From assembly GCA_964640935.1 (NCBI GenBank), contig CAZXIY010000012.1:1-23907 (forward strand): a DNA stretch of 23,907 bases, written 5' to 3'. Position numbers and translations under genes: made by a program. Of the stretch, positions 16,801 through 23,795 are shown piece after piece. Under the pieces are notes generated by a model that worked only from the letters and a program-made list of their open reading frames with translations, was not told the DNA's origin and did no database searches. The DNA is from CAZXIY01 sp964640935. Its GTDB lineage: Archaea; Thermoplasmatota; Thermoplasmata; Methanomassiliicoccales; Methanomethylophilaceae. Within the stretch, counting starts at the first letter, position 1; each line of letters opens with the position of its first letter.

Positions 16801-17934
16801 AATTTCGAAGGACGGGTCCGAGAACAGCCTCCTCATCGATTCCGAGTCCATGCCGCTGTTGGTGATGACGTCCTTCAGGTACGGGACGGCATTCATCTCT
16901 TCGCCTTTTCCTCCGAAGAACTGCGACAGAGCGTTGATCGTATTCCTGAATGCATCCTTCACACCGTCTATCACTTCCAGGATCTCCTTTCCGAAGAACA
17001 GGTCGCACCATCTGAGAAGTATGAGATCCAGGAGCGAGAGCAGCGTCTGGGAGTACACTGTAGAGAGATCGATCTCGTAATAGCCGTTGGGTGTGAGAAT
17101 GAGGTCGGCCGCGTCCACGCCGTCGGCCGAGACGATATCGCCGTCGTTCTCTCCGTTGCTGCGGAAGCACAGTGTTTCGATGATCTTCAGAGCATTGGAG
17201 AAGGCATCGTTCACGTCCTTCTCGGTCAGTATCGACCTCGTGCCCCTTTCTCCGCCCTCGGAAAGGGCTCCGTAGCCGTTCAGGACCCTTTGCTGGGCCA
17301 AGGACGAGAGTTGGTACGTCATCAGCTGTGTTAGGGCGGATGCGTCCCCTGACGACGATAATTCGAATCTTGTAGCGCTTTCCACGATGAACGGAAGACC
17401 CGACGTCCCGTCCGCAGATATCTGCAGCGTCTTCTGCGTAGTGCCAGCGGATGAGATGTAATCGACGGTCACGGTCCCCGTCGCCTTCAGATACGATGCT
17501 CTGCTGTCATCGGCGAGGGCATCACCGGACGACAGTCTTAGATTCTCTACGCCGAGATCGATGTCATAATCGACCAGAGACGCGGTAATGCCGCGGTCCT
17601 TCATCGGGAACGTCGAGGACATCCACGATGATACGCGGCCGTCGAACGATCTGAGCCTGTCGGTCAGGGTGCCTCCCGTTTCGGCCCTGCCGAGTTCGCT
17701 TATGATCCTTCCGAGCGACGATTCGACGTACTTCTTGGTGTCGTCTATCCCGTCGCCTATGGACATCAGTTCGTCGGCGGCGTCCTCCGCATTGTCCTCG
17801 GACATCTCTATCGACGCGTAGACGACCCCGTAGGCGGATCCCAACAGGAGCAAAGTCACCGCGACGAGGGCGAAGGGCATCTGACCGGACCTCGATCCTC
17901 TGAGCGGTCCGCGCGAGCGTATTTTCGAAAGCAT
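13885..17934 (-). CDS. Large N-terminally anchored extracellular protein with a lamin-tail-like domain
   Basis: I do not recognise the protein as a whole. Residues 1-18 are basic, and 19-41 (MPFALVAVTLLLL onward) form the only clear membrane segment. The remaining 1300 residues are polar and acidic and probably lie outside the cell. The PFALV anchor resembles that of large uncharacterised haloarchaeal surface proteins, from memory only. Helix-rich stretches, possibly coiled, occur at about 45-85, 500-630 and 760-850. Residues 1001-1130 look like a lamin-tail domain, beginning GIMINEFESNP and including EWVEIYNATSRPVSLSGYML. Several N-glycosylation sequons cluster there. The stop is TAA. A TATA box 26-33 bases upstream fits a leaderless start at this ATG. 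It stands alone, divergent from the lipid operon. Confidence 0.8.
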   Translation of the reverse strand: MLSKIRSRGPLRGSRSGQMPFALVAVTLLLLGSAYGVVYASIEMSEDNAEDAADELMSIGDGIDDTKKYVESSLGRIISELGRAETGGTLTDRLRSFDGRVSSWMSSTFPMKDRGITASLVDYDIDLGVENLRLSSGDALADDSRASYLKATGTVTVDYISSAGTTQKTLQISADGTSGLPFIVESATRFELSSSGDASALTQLMTYQLSSLAQQRVLNGYGALSEGGERGTRSILTEKDVNDAFSNALKIIETLCFRSNGENDGDIVSADGVDAADLILTPNGYYEIDLSTVYSQTLLSLLDLILLRWCDLFFGKEILEVIDGVKDAFRNTINALSQFFGGKGEEMNAVPYLKDVITNSGMDSESMRRLFSDPSFEIKVSGTDYVDVDGTVIRIDDFSVSAEYPNADLFGWHGWNDFVKRYHGDRNDTMETMRNVLKSVAVGISSDFGTVRVHADEFDGESFADGFSRSLTDALNSKWSETLRVFEGGIRSETISDPLFVAMFDEIESNSDAIFGISSFSDGMRSEVEAGIRSHISEKYGSILDESVIADMVDGVMSSGQTDAAVSTLNEAAENRMDVFEEMLTDVPKSNRSLIKDAMAETGKMAFGQLNVFDKIKGTSSAMCQEMIGNLEMNSRSGVIDLSGEDRFLLYDDDMNHYEEFVSISDEYRTSVKIVTPDDNTGKCCHTVGIEEIGLTPYTSVFTVKFKADVRYELRSTSFILDAIGSYDSAMSDGFAVDTVLDIPCVSGWALAGVEYPSSTNILEELWNLLLKAISPLLDPLREIYGAIEDLFDMCSTAIMEVSAYVSDLVTRFYETVSRPLEILQGYVDDGLSETLSWIVKCFDIGLAKQSVTFCIFGLNLTVETKLATLLKDTKTLLKLTLAGCVGDTKFKAFAEIRENKKDGYMVRGGGSLDGKEWNLSMTIDPLMKFGKRLVTANGTIRGVDFDVTMPELVQYDEFEAKVSDIPGVGALLSNIPLPIPGMKGTIDMGFDLKYNLPVGTGIMINEFESNPEGDDSGAEWVEIYNATSRPVSLSGYMLVPNSNESKATVITGTTVGAWDRTVITFDKQCLNNTKNGKFGGERLTLYDPEGNKVDETPWKKDTYNNSLTWQRSADGSSKWELLEGTPEGKNGGVIKTGAFVKTFVIDCLAKAGEAAFDELGNHLTSVDDISRLLQRTLELFIEYTIEKIADCIVSASVFIELEITDYTESQHNGIRLSLEMDSNLVREGIKWLIGQTGMLADMMGGASCDDPVDLLCENIYVRSTVYTGIGAPRFLNNAAGTTVTVGLSAAVNISGICGLFGKEQGEWKAEIGIVMEDIPSSIVPKMLKADDSKKTDLWLMRFSFGSAS

Positions 17935-17959
17935 ACCCGAGAAATCCGGCGGACAGCTG

Positions 17960-17967
17960 TTATAAGC
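17960..17967 (-). promoter_or_regulatory. TATA box for the 1349-residue surface protein
   Basis: On the minus strand the element reads GCTTATAA, 26 to 33 bases before the ATG at 17934. This is the right spacing for a leaderless mRNA. Confidence 0.55.
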
Positions 17968-18016
17968 GGAGAGTTACAGTTAATTGCGGATGTCGTTGAT
18001 TGCGCTGCCAAAACAG

Positions 18017-18056
18017 CGTTTGATATACCTATTTAAGCCATAAATATAGGCAAACG
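18017..18056. repeat. Compound inverted repeat in the divergent promoter region, candidate operator
   Basis: Outer arms CGTTTG (18017-18022) and CAAACG (18051-18056) are exact reverse complements. Inside them CCTATTTA (18028-18035) faces TAAATATAGG (18041-18050), the same arm with a two-base difference. The left side has five extra bases between the arms. The element lies between the surface-protein gene and the lipid operon and ends where the probable tes TATA box begins, over the expected TFB recognition element. A regulator binding here could affect tes and possibly both genes. The role is inferred. Confidence 0.5.
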
Positions 18057-18063
18057 TTATAAT
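18057..18063 (+). promoter_or_regulatory. Probable TATA box of the tes-ferredoxin-ggr operon
   Basis: TTATAAT lies 30 to 36 bases before the GTG at 18093 and 39 to 45 before the ATG at 18102. Other AT-rich candidates lie further upstream in the inverted repeat (18040-18048). A 6-bp hairpin, CATCCA/TGGATG (18079-18084, 18094-18099), could cover the GTG in the message. Confidence 0.4.
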
Positions 18064-18092
18064 CGGTTAGCCGTTTTCCATCCAGTATAAGA

Positions 18093-19739
18093 GTGGATGC
18101 AATGTCAGGAACTATCACAGAATACGCCAACGAGAAGGGGCTTCCGAAGAAGACGAGGTCCATCTGTCCTGAGTGCGGCAAGATGCTCGAAGCCGAGTAC
18201 TACGAGAAGGACGGGAAGGTTTTCTCGAAGAAGACATGTCCGGAACACGGCGAGTTCGACAGCATGATATGGTCCGACGCGAAGATGTACCTCAAAGCGG
18301 AGGAATACGCCCAGGACGGCATCGGACTTATCAATCCGGATGACACGGTCAGCAAAGACGCATCCGAGTCCAATGTATCCATCATGATCGACAACCAGAA
18401 GGTGTGCATGAAATCGTGCACTGCCCTGGCGAACATCGATCTGACGAACAGATGCAACATGAACTGCCCGATATGTTTCGCTAATGCGAACCAGGCGGGT
18501 TTCGTCTACGAGCCCAGCTACGACGAGGTCATCGCCATGCTGAAGATGCTACGCGACGAAAAGCCGATCAGATGCACCGCAGTGCAGTTCAGCGGAGGCG
18601 AGCCGACGATATATCCCAGATTCTTCGATGTCATAAAGGCGGCGAAGGAAATGAAGTTCGCGCAGGTGCAGGTCGCATCGAACGGAATCGAGTTCGCAAA
18701 GAGCGTCGATTTCTGCAGGAAGGCCAAAGAGGCCGGTCTGAACACGATATACCTGTCATTGGACGGTGTCAGCGACGACGTTTATCTGCAGGCGAGGGAC
18801 AGGAAGATGTTCAACATCAAACTGAAGGTCCTCGAGAACCTGAGGAAGCTGGAACATCCGCCGTCCGTCGTTCTGGTCCCGACCATTGTCCGTGGCGTCA
18901 ACGACAATCAGATCGGCAAGATCCTCGACTTCGCATTCGATAACTCCGACATAGTCCGCGGAGTGAACTATCAACCAGTTGCATTCACAGGAAGGATAAC
19001 CCGCGAAGAACTCGAGAAAGGAAGGTTCACCCTGACGGACCTGACGAGATGCATGGGAGAGCAGACGGGATACACGACCGATGGGGATTGGTACCCCGTG
19101 CCTGTCGTGGCACCCATATCCAAATTCGCATCCGTCATAATGGGTCAGAACAAGGTCACGTTCACGGCACACCCGCACTGCGGTCTCGCGACGTACCTTT
19201 TCAAGGACAACAACGGCAAAGTGACGCCGATGCCCAGGTATCTCGATGTCAAGAGATTCACGACGGGCATAAGCAAACTGGCTGACAAGGCCCAGAATTC
19301 GCGTTTCAAGAAATACTACGTGGCCAAGGCGGCCATCCTGATGTACAAATGCATCTATGGGGACAAGCTCCCGGACGGTCTTACCAAGAGGAAGCTCGTC
19401 GGCGTTCTGAAGGACGTCATGAGCGACAAATCGAAGAAGACCCTCGCGGAGTTCTCGTGGAAGATGATGTACATAGGCGGAATGCACTTCCAGGACTCGT
19501 ATAACTATGATGTGTCCAGGGTCGAGCGCTGTTCCATACACTACGCGACGCCCGATCTCCGCGTCATTCCGTTCTGCGCATACAACAGCGGACCGGAATA
19601 CCGTGCCGAGGTCGAGAAGAAGTTCTCCATGCCGCTGGCCGAGTGGAAGGAGAAGCACAAGGAAGAGGCCAAGAAACTCGAGGAAGCGATGATCGTACCC
19701 GAGGATCAGAGGCCTGACTCAGAGGTGAAGAAACAATGA
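18093..19739 (+). CDS. tes: Radical SAM protein, probable tetraether lipid synthase (Tes/GDGT-MAS)
   Basis: Tes enzymes join the terminal carbons of two archaeal lipid chains by radical chemistry, turning bilayer lipids into membrane-spanning tetraethers. This 548-residue protein has the expected layout. An N-terminal metal-binding module has C25, C28, C49 and H52 (CPECG ... CPEHG). C105 and C109 follow. The radical SAM cluster motif is C121-x3-C125-x2-C128 in NRCNMNCPICF, with SGGEPT at 167-172 for SAM binding. More cysteines in the C-terminal part (e.g. HPHCG, VERCSIHY, PFCAYNSG) could hold additional clusters, as known for the family. The start is GTG at 18093 or ATG at 18102, and I cannot separate them firmly. 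It overlaps the ferredoxin gene by four bases. Another radical SAM function is possible, but ferredoxin and ggr next door favour Tes. Confidence 0.77.
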   Translation: MDAMSGTITEYANEKGLPKKTRSICPECGKMLEAEYYEKDGKVFSKKTCPEHGEFDSMIWSDAKMYLKAEEYAQDGIGLINPDDTVSKDASESNVSIMIDNQKVCMKSCTALANIDLTNRCNMNCPICFANANQAGFVYEPSYDEVIAMLKMLRDEKPIRCTAVQFSGGEPTIYPRFFDVIKAAKEMKFAQVQVASNGIEFAKSVDFCRKAKEAGLNTIYLSLDGVSDDVYLQARDRKMFNIKLKVLENLRKLEHPPSVVLVPTIVRGVNDNQIGKILDFAFDNSDIVRGVNYQPVAFTGRITREELEKGRFTLTDLTRCMGEQTGYTTDGDWYPVPVVAPISKFASVIMGQNKVTFTAHPHCGLATYLFKDNNGKVTPMPRYLDVKRFTTGISKLADKAQNSRFKKYYVAKAAILMYKCIYGDKLPDGLTKRKLVGVLKDVMSDKSKKTLAEFSWKMMYIGGMHFQDSYNYDVSRVERCSIHYATPDLRVIPFCAYNSGPEYRAEVEKKFSMPLAEWKEKHKEEAKKLEEAMIVPEDQRPDSEVKKQ

Positions 19740-19906
19740 TCGTGAACTATGACAAATGCCTTCATTGCGGGGGCTGCGTGGGTTCCTGCCCGAAGAACGC
19801 CATCTATCTCAACGATTACGTTCTCGAATTCAACGACGACTGCAACAAATGCGGCAGATGCGTCAAGATCTGCCCGGTAGGGGCGCTTTCGAAGGAGGCG
19901 GCCTGA
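19736..19906 (+). CDS. Small 2x[4Fe-4S] ferredoxin
   Basis: This 56-residue protein is a complete bacterial-type ferredoxin with two cluster motifs, CLHCGGCVGSCP (8-19) and CNKCGRCVKICP (36-47), giving eight cysteines. GAGGTGA at 19722-19728 is a strong ribosome binding site, 7 bases before the ATG. The ATG overlaps the tes stop (ATGA) and the ferredoxin stop overlaps the ggr start by one base (TGATG), so all three genes are translationally coupled. A ferredoxin beside geranylgeranyl reductase is known in Methanosarcina, where it is needed for full reduction of lipid chains. Here it probably supplies electrons to GGR and perhaps to the Tes-like enzyme. Confidence 0.95.
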   Translation: MIVNYDKCLHCGGCVGSCPKNAIYLNDYVLEFNDDCNKCGRCVKICPVGALSKEAA

Positions 19907-21096
19907 TGAGATACGACTGCGACATAGTGGTCGTGGGAGCAGGTCCCGGCGGCAGCATGGCCGCGAAATTCTGTGCTCTCGGAGGTCTCAAGACGATACT
20001 CCTGGAGAAGAAGGCCGAGATCGGAGCGCCGCTCAGATGCGCCGAAGGCGTTGCAAAGAAATGGCTGGCCGAGGTCGGCGTCGAGCCCGATCCGAAATGG
20101 ATCTGCGCGGACATGGCCGGAGCGATAATCAAATCGCCCAGCGGATACACTTTCCAGCTCGATGAGAGCAAAGCAGGTGCCGAGGTCGGATATGTCCTCG
20201 AGAGGCATCTTTTCGACAAGCATCTTGCGGAACAGGCCGCCGAAGCAGGCGCCAAGATAATGATGCGCACCGGATGCACAGGTGTGATCAGGGATAAGAA
20301 AGGCAAGCTCGTCGGAGTGAAGGCCAAGTGCATGGGCGACGAGATCGAGATCTACGCCAAATGCATAGTCGCGGCCGACGGTTACGAATCCCAGGTCGCC
20401 AGATGGGCAGGCATGGACACGACACTGAAGATGGCCGATATCGACACCTGCATACAGTACAGGATGACGAACATCGACATCGAGGCCCAGTACTGCGAGT
20501 TCGTCATCGGTTCAGCAGCTCCCGGAGGATACGTTTGGATATTCCCGAAGGGAGACCGCACGGCGAACGTGGGCATAGGCGTTCAGGCTTCCAAATGCAA
20601 GCACGGAGCCGACCCCAAATACTACCTTGACAAGTATATAGCCAGCGAGCCGCGTCTTGCGAAAGGCCAGATCCTGGAGATAGTCGGGGGCATGGTCTCT
20701 ACCGTGCCCGGACTCGATTCGGCGGTCGCAGATAATCTGATCCTCGTCGGAGATGCTGCAAGGATCATCGACCCGATCACAGGCGGAGGCATATGCCACG
20801 CATGCAGGACCGGGATGTATGCAGGAAAGGTCCTCACCGAATGTGCCAAGACAGGAGATTTCTCCGCCAAGGCCCTTCAGCCGTACGAGAAGATGTGGCG
20901 TGACAGGATGGAGGATAAGCTCTACAGGAACTGGATGGCCAAAGAGAGATTCGCCGAACTCGACGATGACACCCTCGACAACCTTGTGAAGCTCCTGAAG
21001 GACTCCGACATCAAAGAGGTCAACGTGTACAACCTTCTCAAGGTCGTCAAAGAGAAGTATCCGAAGGTCGTCGAAGGATTCGAGGATCTTATCTGA
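19906..21096 (+). CDS. ggr: Geranylgeranyl reductase (digeranylgeranylglycerophospholipid reductase family)
   Basis: GGR is a flavoenzyme that hydrogenates the double bonds of geranylgeranyl chains in archaeal membrane lipids. The 396-residue protein starts with an FAD-binding Rossmann motif, VVVGAGPGGSMAA (8-20), then EIGAPLRCAEGV (38-49), a hallmark of the family with C45. PGGYVWIFPKG (206-216) and the second FAD motif VGDAARIIDPITGGGI (281-296) follow. Length fits archaeal GGRs (about 390-410). The ATG at 19906 is chosen because GGAGG lies 7 bases upstream and the Rossmann fold begins directly. The frame remains open further upstream only by running through the ferredoxin gene. It is the last gene of the lipid operon. 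Confidence 0.95.
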   Translation: MRYDCDIVVVGAGPGGSMAAKFCALGGLKTILLEKKAEIGAPLRCAEGVAKKWLAEVGVEPDPKWICADMAGAIIKSPSGYTFQLDESKAGAEVGYVLERHLFDKHLAEQAAEAGAKIMMRTGCTGVIRDKKGKLVGVKAKCMGDEIEIYAKCIVAADGYESQVARWAGMDTTLKMADIDTCIQYRMTNIDIEAQYCEFVIGSAAPGGYVWIFPKGDRTANVGIGVQASKCKHGADPKYYLDKYIASEPRLAKGQILEIVGGMVSTVPGLDSAVADNLILVGDAARIIDPITGGGICHACRTGMYAGKVLTECAKTGDFSAKALQPYEKMWRDRMEDKLYRNWMAKERFAELDDDTLDNLVKLLKDSDIKEVNVYNLLKVVKEKYPKVVEGFEDLI

Positions 21097-21118
21097 GACT
21101 GAAAACAACTTCAGATAA
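21089..21118. terminator. Inverted repeat covering the stop codons of convergent ggr and mvk
   Basis: TTATCTGA (21089-21096) and TCAGATAA (21111-21118) are perfect 8-bp reverse complements separated by 14 bases. Each arm is the last codons and stop of one gene, so both genes end in the same eight bases. The only sequence between the genes is the loop. It could be a hairpin for both transcripts, though no T run follows. Confidence 0.4.
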
Positions 21119-22052
21119 CTATCACGCCGGGGACGCCGGTATTCACAGTGAACGGCGTTCCCCCGTGTAATTTTATCGCTTCGCATACTTTATCGGGTCT
21201 GTCCGTCAGAGCGACCATGCTGCCGCCTCCGCCCGCTCCCGTGAGCTTCGCTCCGTATGAGTACATGAGCGACGCATCGACGAGCTTGTTGAGCTCTTTG
21301 CACGACACGCCGAGTATGGAGAGCAATTTGTGATCGTATGTCATCAGACGTCCGAGGGCCTCGATATCCCCCTTTGCCATGGCCTGCATCCCGTCCTCTG
21401 TGGCACATCCGATATCGTCGACTATGTCCGCGGCGAATCTGCTGTGCTCCCTGTATTTTCTGACCTTTTCGACCAGCGGGCCGGTGGGAGCCTTGATCCC
21501 GGTATATCCTATGACGAATGTCATCTTCGGGACCGGGACCTCTGAAACGTCCCAGGTGTTGGAATCGCGGCTTATCGTCCAAAGATGTTTCCCTATATCT
21601 TTGGGGCAGTTCAGAGCGACGCCGCCGCCGTATGTGCAGCACGAAGTATCCATCGGGCTGGCCCTTCCCTGGGAAACATATTCGGCATTGAAGGCCTCGT
21701 TCGCGATGGCCTCCTTATCGGTGCTCTTTCCGATGAACTCCCTTACCGCGGCAGAGAACGACGCCGATAGGGCGGCGGACGATCCGAGTCCAGAACTCGG
21801 CGGTATCTCGCTGCAGGTGGTGAGTGAGCAGGTCGTGATGCCGTGCTCCTCCAGTATCGTCCTGATGTGAGGGTGCAAGGCCATTGACGCCTGGTTCCCG
21901 TTGATCAGGAGCCTGTTGGATCTTTGCACGGTGCACATGAACCGTCTGTCTATGGCCAGAGCCACAGCTGGTTTTCCGTACACCACGGCGTGCTCCCCCA
22001 TCAGTATGAATTTACCAGGGGCCGTTGCCGACGACATCGTTTCATCGTTCAT
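21111..22052 (-). CDS. mvk: Mevalonate kinase
   Basis: This GHMP-family kinase phosphorylates mevalonate with ATP, the step after HMG-CoA reductase in archaeal isoprenoid and lipid synthesis. The 313-residue length is typical of archaeal enzymes. Visible motifs are APGKFILMGEHAVVYG (11-26), the phosphate loop PPSSGLGSSAA (84-94), the catalytic aspartate D135 in SPMDTS, and the C-terminal glycine-rich KLTGAGGGGSM. Its ATG overlaps the stop of the upstream gene (ATGA) and no Shine-Dalgarno sequence is seen, so it probably depends on translational coupling. It converges on ggr, placing early and late steps of lipid synthesis side by side. Confidence 0.95.
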   Translation of the reverse strand: MNDETMSSATAPGKFILMGEHAVVYGKPAVALAIDRRFMCTVQRSNRLLINGNQASMALHPHIRTILEEHGITTCSLTTCSEIPPSSGLGSSAALSASFSAAVREFIGKSTDKEAIANEAFNAEYVSQGRASPMDTSCCTYGGGVALNCPKDIGKHLWTISRDSNTWDVSEVPVPKMTFVIGYTGIKAPTGPLVEKVRKYREHSRFAADIVDDIGCATEDGMQAMAKGDIEALGRLMTYDHKLLSILGVSCKELNKLVDASLMYSYGAKLTGAGGGGSMVALTDRPDKVCEAIKLHGGTPFTVNTGVPGVIVI

Positions 22053-22636
22053 TCGTTCAGTCCGTACTTCGCGAGCATCTCGATGATGGCTTCATTTGCG
22101 CTTCTCATCTCGAGACCGGGCTGTCCGATGGTCCACCAGTGCTCTTCGATATCCTGGAGCGCCCTGATGTAATCATCGTCCGTATCGTAGTCATCTCTCT
22201 TGACTATCTCAAGAGCTTTCTTCTCCTCTTCCATTATGTCGACATCGTACTTCTTGTTGGCAAGGGCGAGTGCGATCGTATGGTCAAGTGAGTATGATAC
22301 CTCAAGTGCCAGATCTGTAGGGAGGCAGTCCATTATCAAGTCTATGACGCTGTTGGACGTCATCATGAATGCAAGTTCTTTCTTGGCTTCGGCCGGTCCC
22401 TTGTCCTCATTGACGATGGCCTCGAGATCGGTGTACCAGAGATCCTTGAGGGCCTGCGTCCTCTTCGGATTCTTTCCCCAGAGCTGTTTCTCCGTATCGA
22501 CCTCTCCGTCATCCTCGAGCACTTCCTCTATGAGGCCAGAGTTGGGGTCGATCTTCAATTTCGGTTCTTCCTCTTTGAACGGCTGCTTTGCGGCAGAGGT
22601 CTTCTTCGTTTGATCTGTTTTTTTATCATCCGACAT
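22049..22636 (-). CDS. Uncharacterised acidic protein co-transcribed with mevalonate kinase
   Basis: I do not recognise this protein. With the ATG at 22636 it has 195 residues. The first 50 or so are charged and probably disordered (lysine-rich, then glutamate- and aspartate-rich). The rest looks like a compact, mostly helical, acidic cytoplasmic domain without membrane segments or cysteine metal sites. Conspicuous segments are LWGKNPKRTQALKDLWY, VIDLIMDCLPTDLALEVSYSLDHTIALAL and IEEHWWTIGQPGLEMRSANEAI. The chosen start has GAGGAAGTGA just upstream and follows the aminotransferase stop by four bases. A longer frame to 22720 would overlap that gene by 80 bases and adds only a basic tail. Its stop overlaps the mvk ATG, so it is firmly part of the aminotransferase-mvk operon. 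Confidence 0.75.
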   Translation of the reverse strand: MSDDKKTDQTKKTSAAKQPFKEEEPKLKIDPNSGLIEEVLEDDGEVDTEKQLWGKNPKRTQALKDLWYTDLEAIVNEDKGPAEAKKELAFMMTSNSVIDLIMDCLPTDLALEVSYSLDHTIALALANKKYDVDIMEEEKKALEIVKRDDYDTDDDYIRALQDIEEHWWTIGQPGLEMRSANEAIIEMLAKYGLNE

Positions 22637-22640
22637 TATT

Positions 22641-23774
22641 TCACTTCCTCTCCGAAATTTTCTTGGCTGTACCTGCAAGGATGTCCATCCCCTTATCAAT
22701 CTTGCTTTCGTCCGCGGCATATGAGAACCTAAGATGTCCCTCGCCGTAGGGGCCGAAAGCGGATCCGGGGGAGCATACGAGCCCGTCCTTCAGAAGAGCC
22801 ATTGCGAAATCAGTCGAACTGATATCGTATTCGTATGACGGGAATGCGTAGAAGGCGCCCTTCGGGACGTTCATGTGCATTCCGTCTATCTCGTTGATCC
22901 TCTTGACGATCAGGTCCCTTCTCTTCCTGAAGATGGCCTTAGCGTCCTTTATGTAATCGTCGATGGTCGGCATGGCGTTGAGTATCCCGTACATGGCCGG
23001 CATGTTGGGGCTGGCGCAGACATGGTACTGCATCTTGACGAACGCATCCATGATCTCGGTGTTGGCTATCAGGAATCCCATCCTCCATCCGGTGACGGCC
23101 ATCATCTTCGAGAACCCTCCGACGACGACCGCTTTATCCAGTTGCGAAAGGAACGATATGTGCTTTCCTTCGTAGACGAACGAGTCGTAGACCTCGTCCG
23201 AAACAATGGTTATGTCCTTGTCCGCCGCGATGTCGCACAGGGCCTCGAACGATTCTTTGTTAAGGGTCCCTCCCGTAGGGTTGCTGGGGTTGTTCACGAC
23301 CATCATCGTGGTCTTCTTCGTTATCTTCGACTGTATGTCATCGATATCCGGTTGGAAATCCCCGTCCGTGAGTCTGTAGTAAACGCTCTTCCCCCCGGCG
23401 AGGACCGCATGCGGACCGTAGATCACGAATCCCGGGCTGGGGACGAGTACTTCGTCCCCCGGATCGATCATGGACTGGGTCACTTCGAGCAATGCGGACG
23501 AACCGCTCGGTGTGATCATGACATTCTTCGCGTCGATCGGACTGTATCTGGAATAGTGCTTCGCTACGGCTTCTCTTAGCGGCATTATGCCCGCTGTCGG
23601 AGCGTATTTGTTGAATCCTTCGACGGCGGCCTTGTTCATACCCTCGATTGCCGCTTTGGGAGGCATTAGGTCCGGTTCGCCCAGACCGAGGTTTATGCTG
23701 TCCGGACTTGCGAGATCGAACATCTTCCTGATGCCCGACATCGGAATGGCATTCAGTCTTTGAGAGACCTTCAT
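22641..23774 (-). CDS. PLP-dependent class I aminotransferase (aspartate aminotransferase family)
   Basis: The protein belongs to fold-type I aminotransferases, subgroup I gamma, which use PLP to move amino groups between amino acids such as aspartate, alanine or aromatic ones and 2-oxoglutarate. With the ATG at 23774 it has 377 residues. The PLP lysine is K223 in GGFSKMMAVTGWRMG. NNPSNPTGG near 161-169, SDEVYDSF near 192-199 and the substrate-binding arginine in HLRFSY near the C terminus are all present. A GTG nine bases further upstream (23783) would add three residues. The ATG is preferred because a TATA-like element is then spaced for a leaderless message. Substrate cannot be assigned. 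It is the first gene of the operon ending in mevalonate kinase. Confidence 0.92.
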   Translation of the reverse strand: MKVSQRLNAIPMSGIRKMFDLASPDSINLGLGEPDLMPPKAAIEGMNKAAVEGFNKYAPTAGIMPLREAVAKHYSRYSPIDAKNVMITPSGSSALLEVTQSMIDPGDEVLVPSPGFVIYGPHAVLAGGKSVYYRLTDGDFQPDIDDIQSKITKKTTMMVVNNPSNPTGGTLNKESFEALCDIAADKDITIVSDEVYDSFVYEGKHISFLSQLDKAVVVGGFSKMMAVTGWRMGFLIANTEIMDAFVKMQYHVCASPNMPAMYGILNAMPTIDDYIKDAKAIFRKRRDLIVKRINEIDGMHMNVPKGAFYAFPSYEYDISSTDFAMALLKDGLVCSPGSAFGPYGEGHLRFSYAADESKIDKGMDILAGTAKKISERK

Positions 23775-23795
23775 GTCGGCCACAATGCGTTCAAG

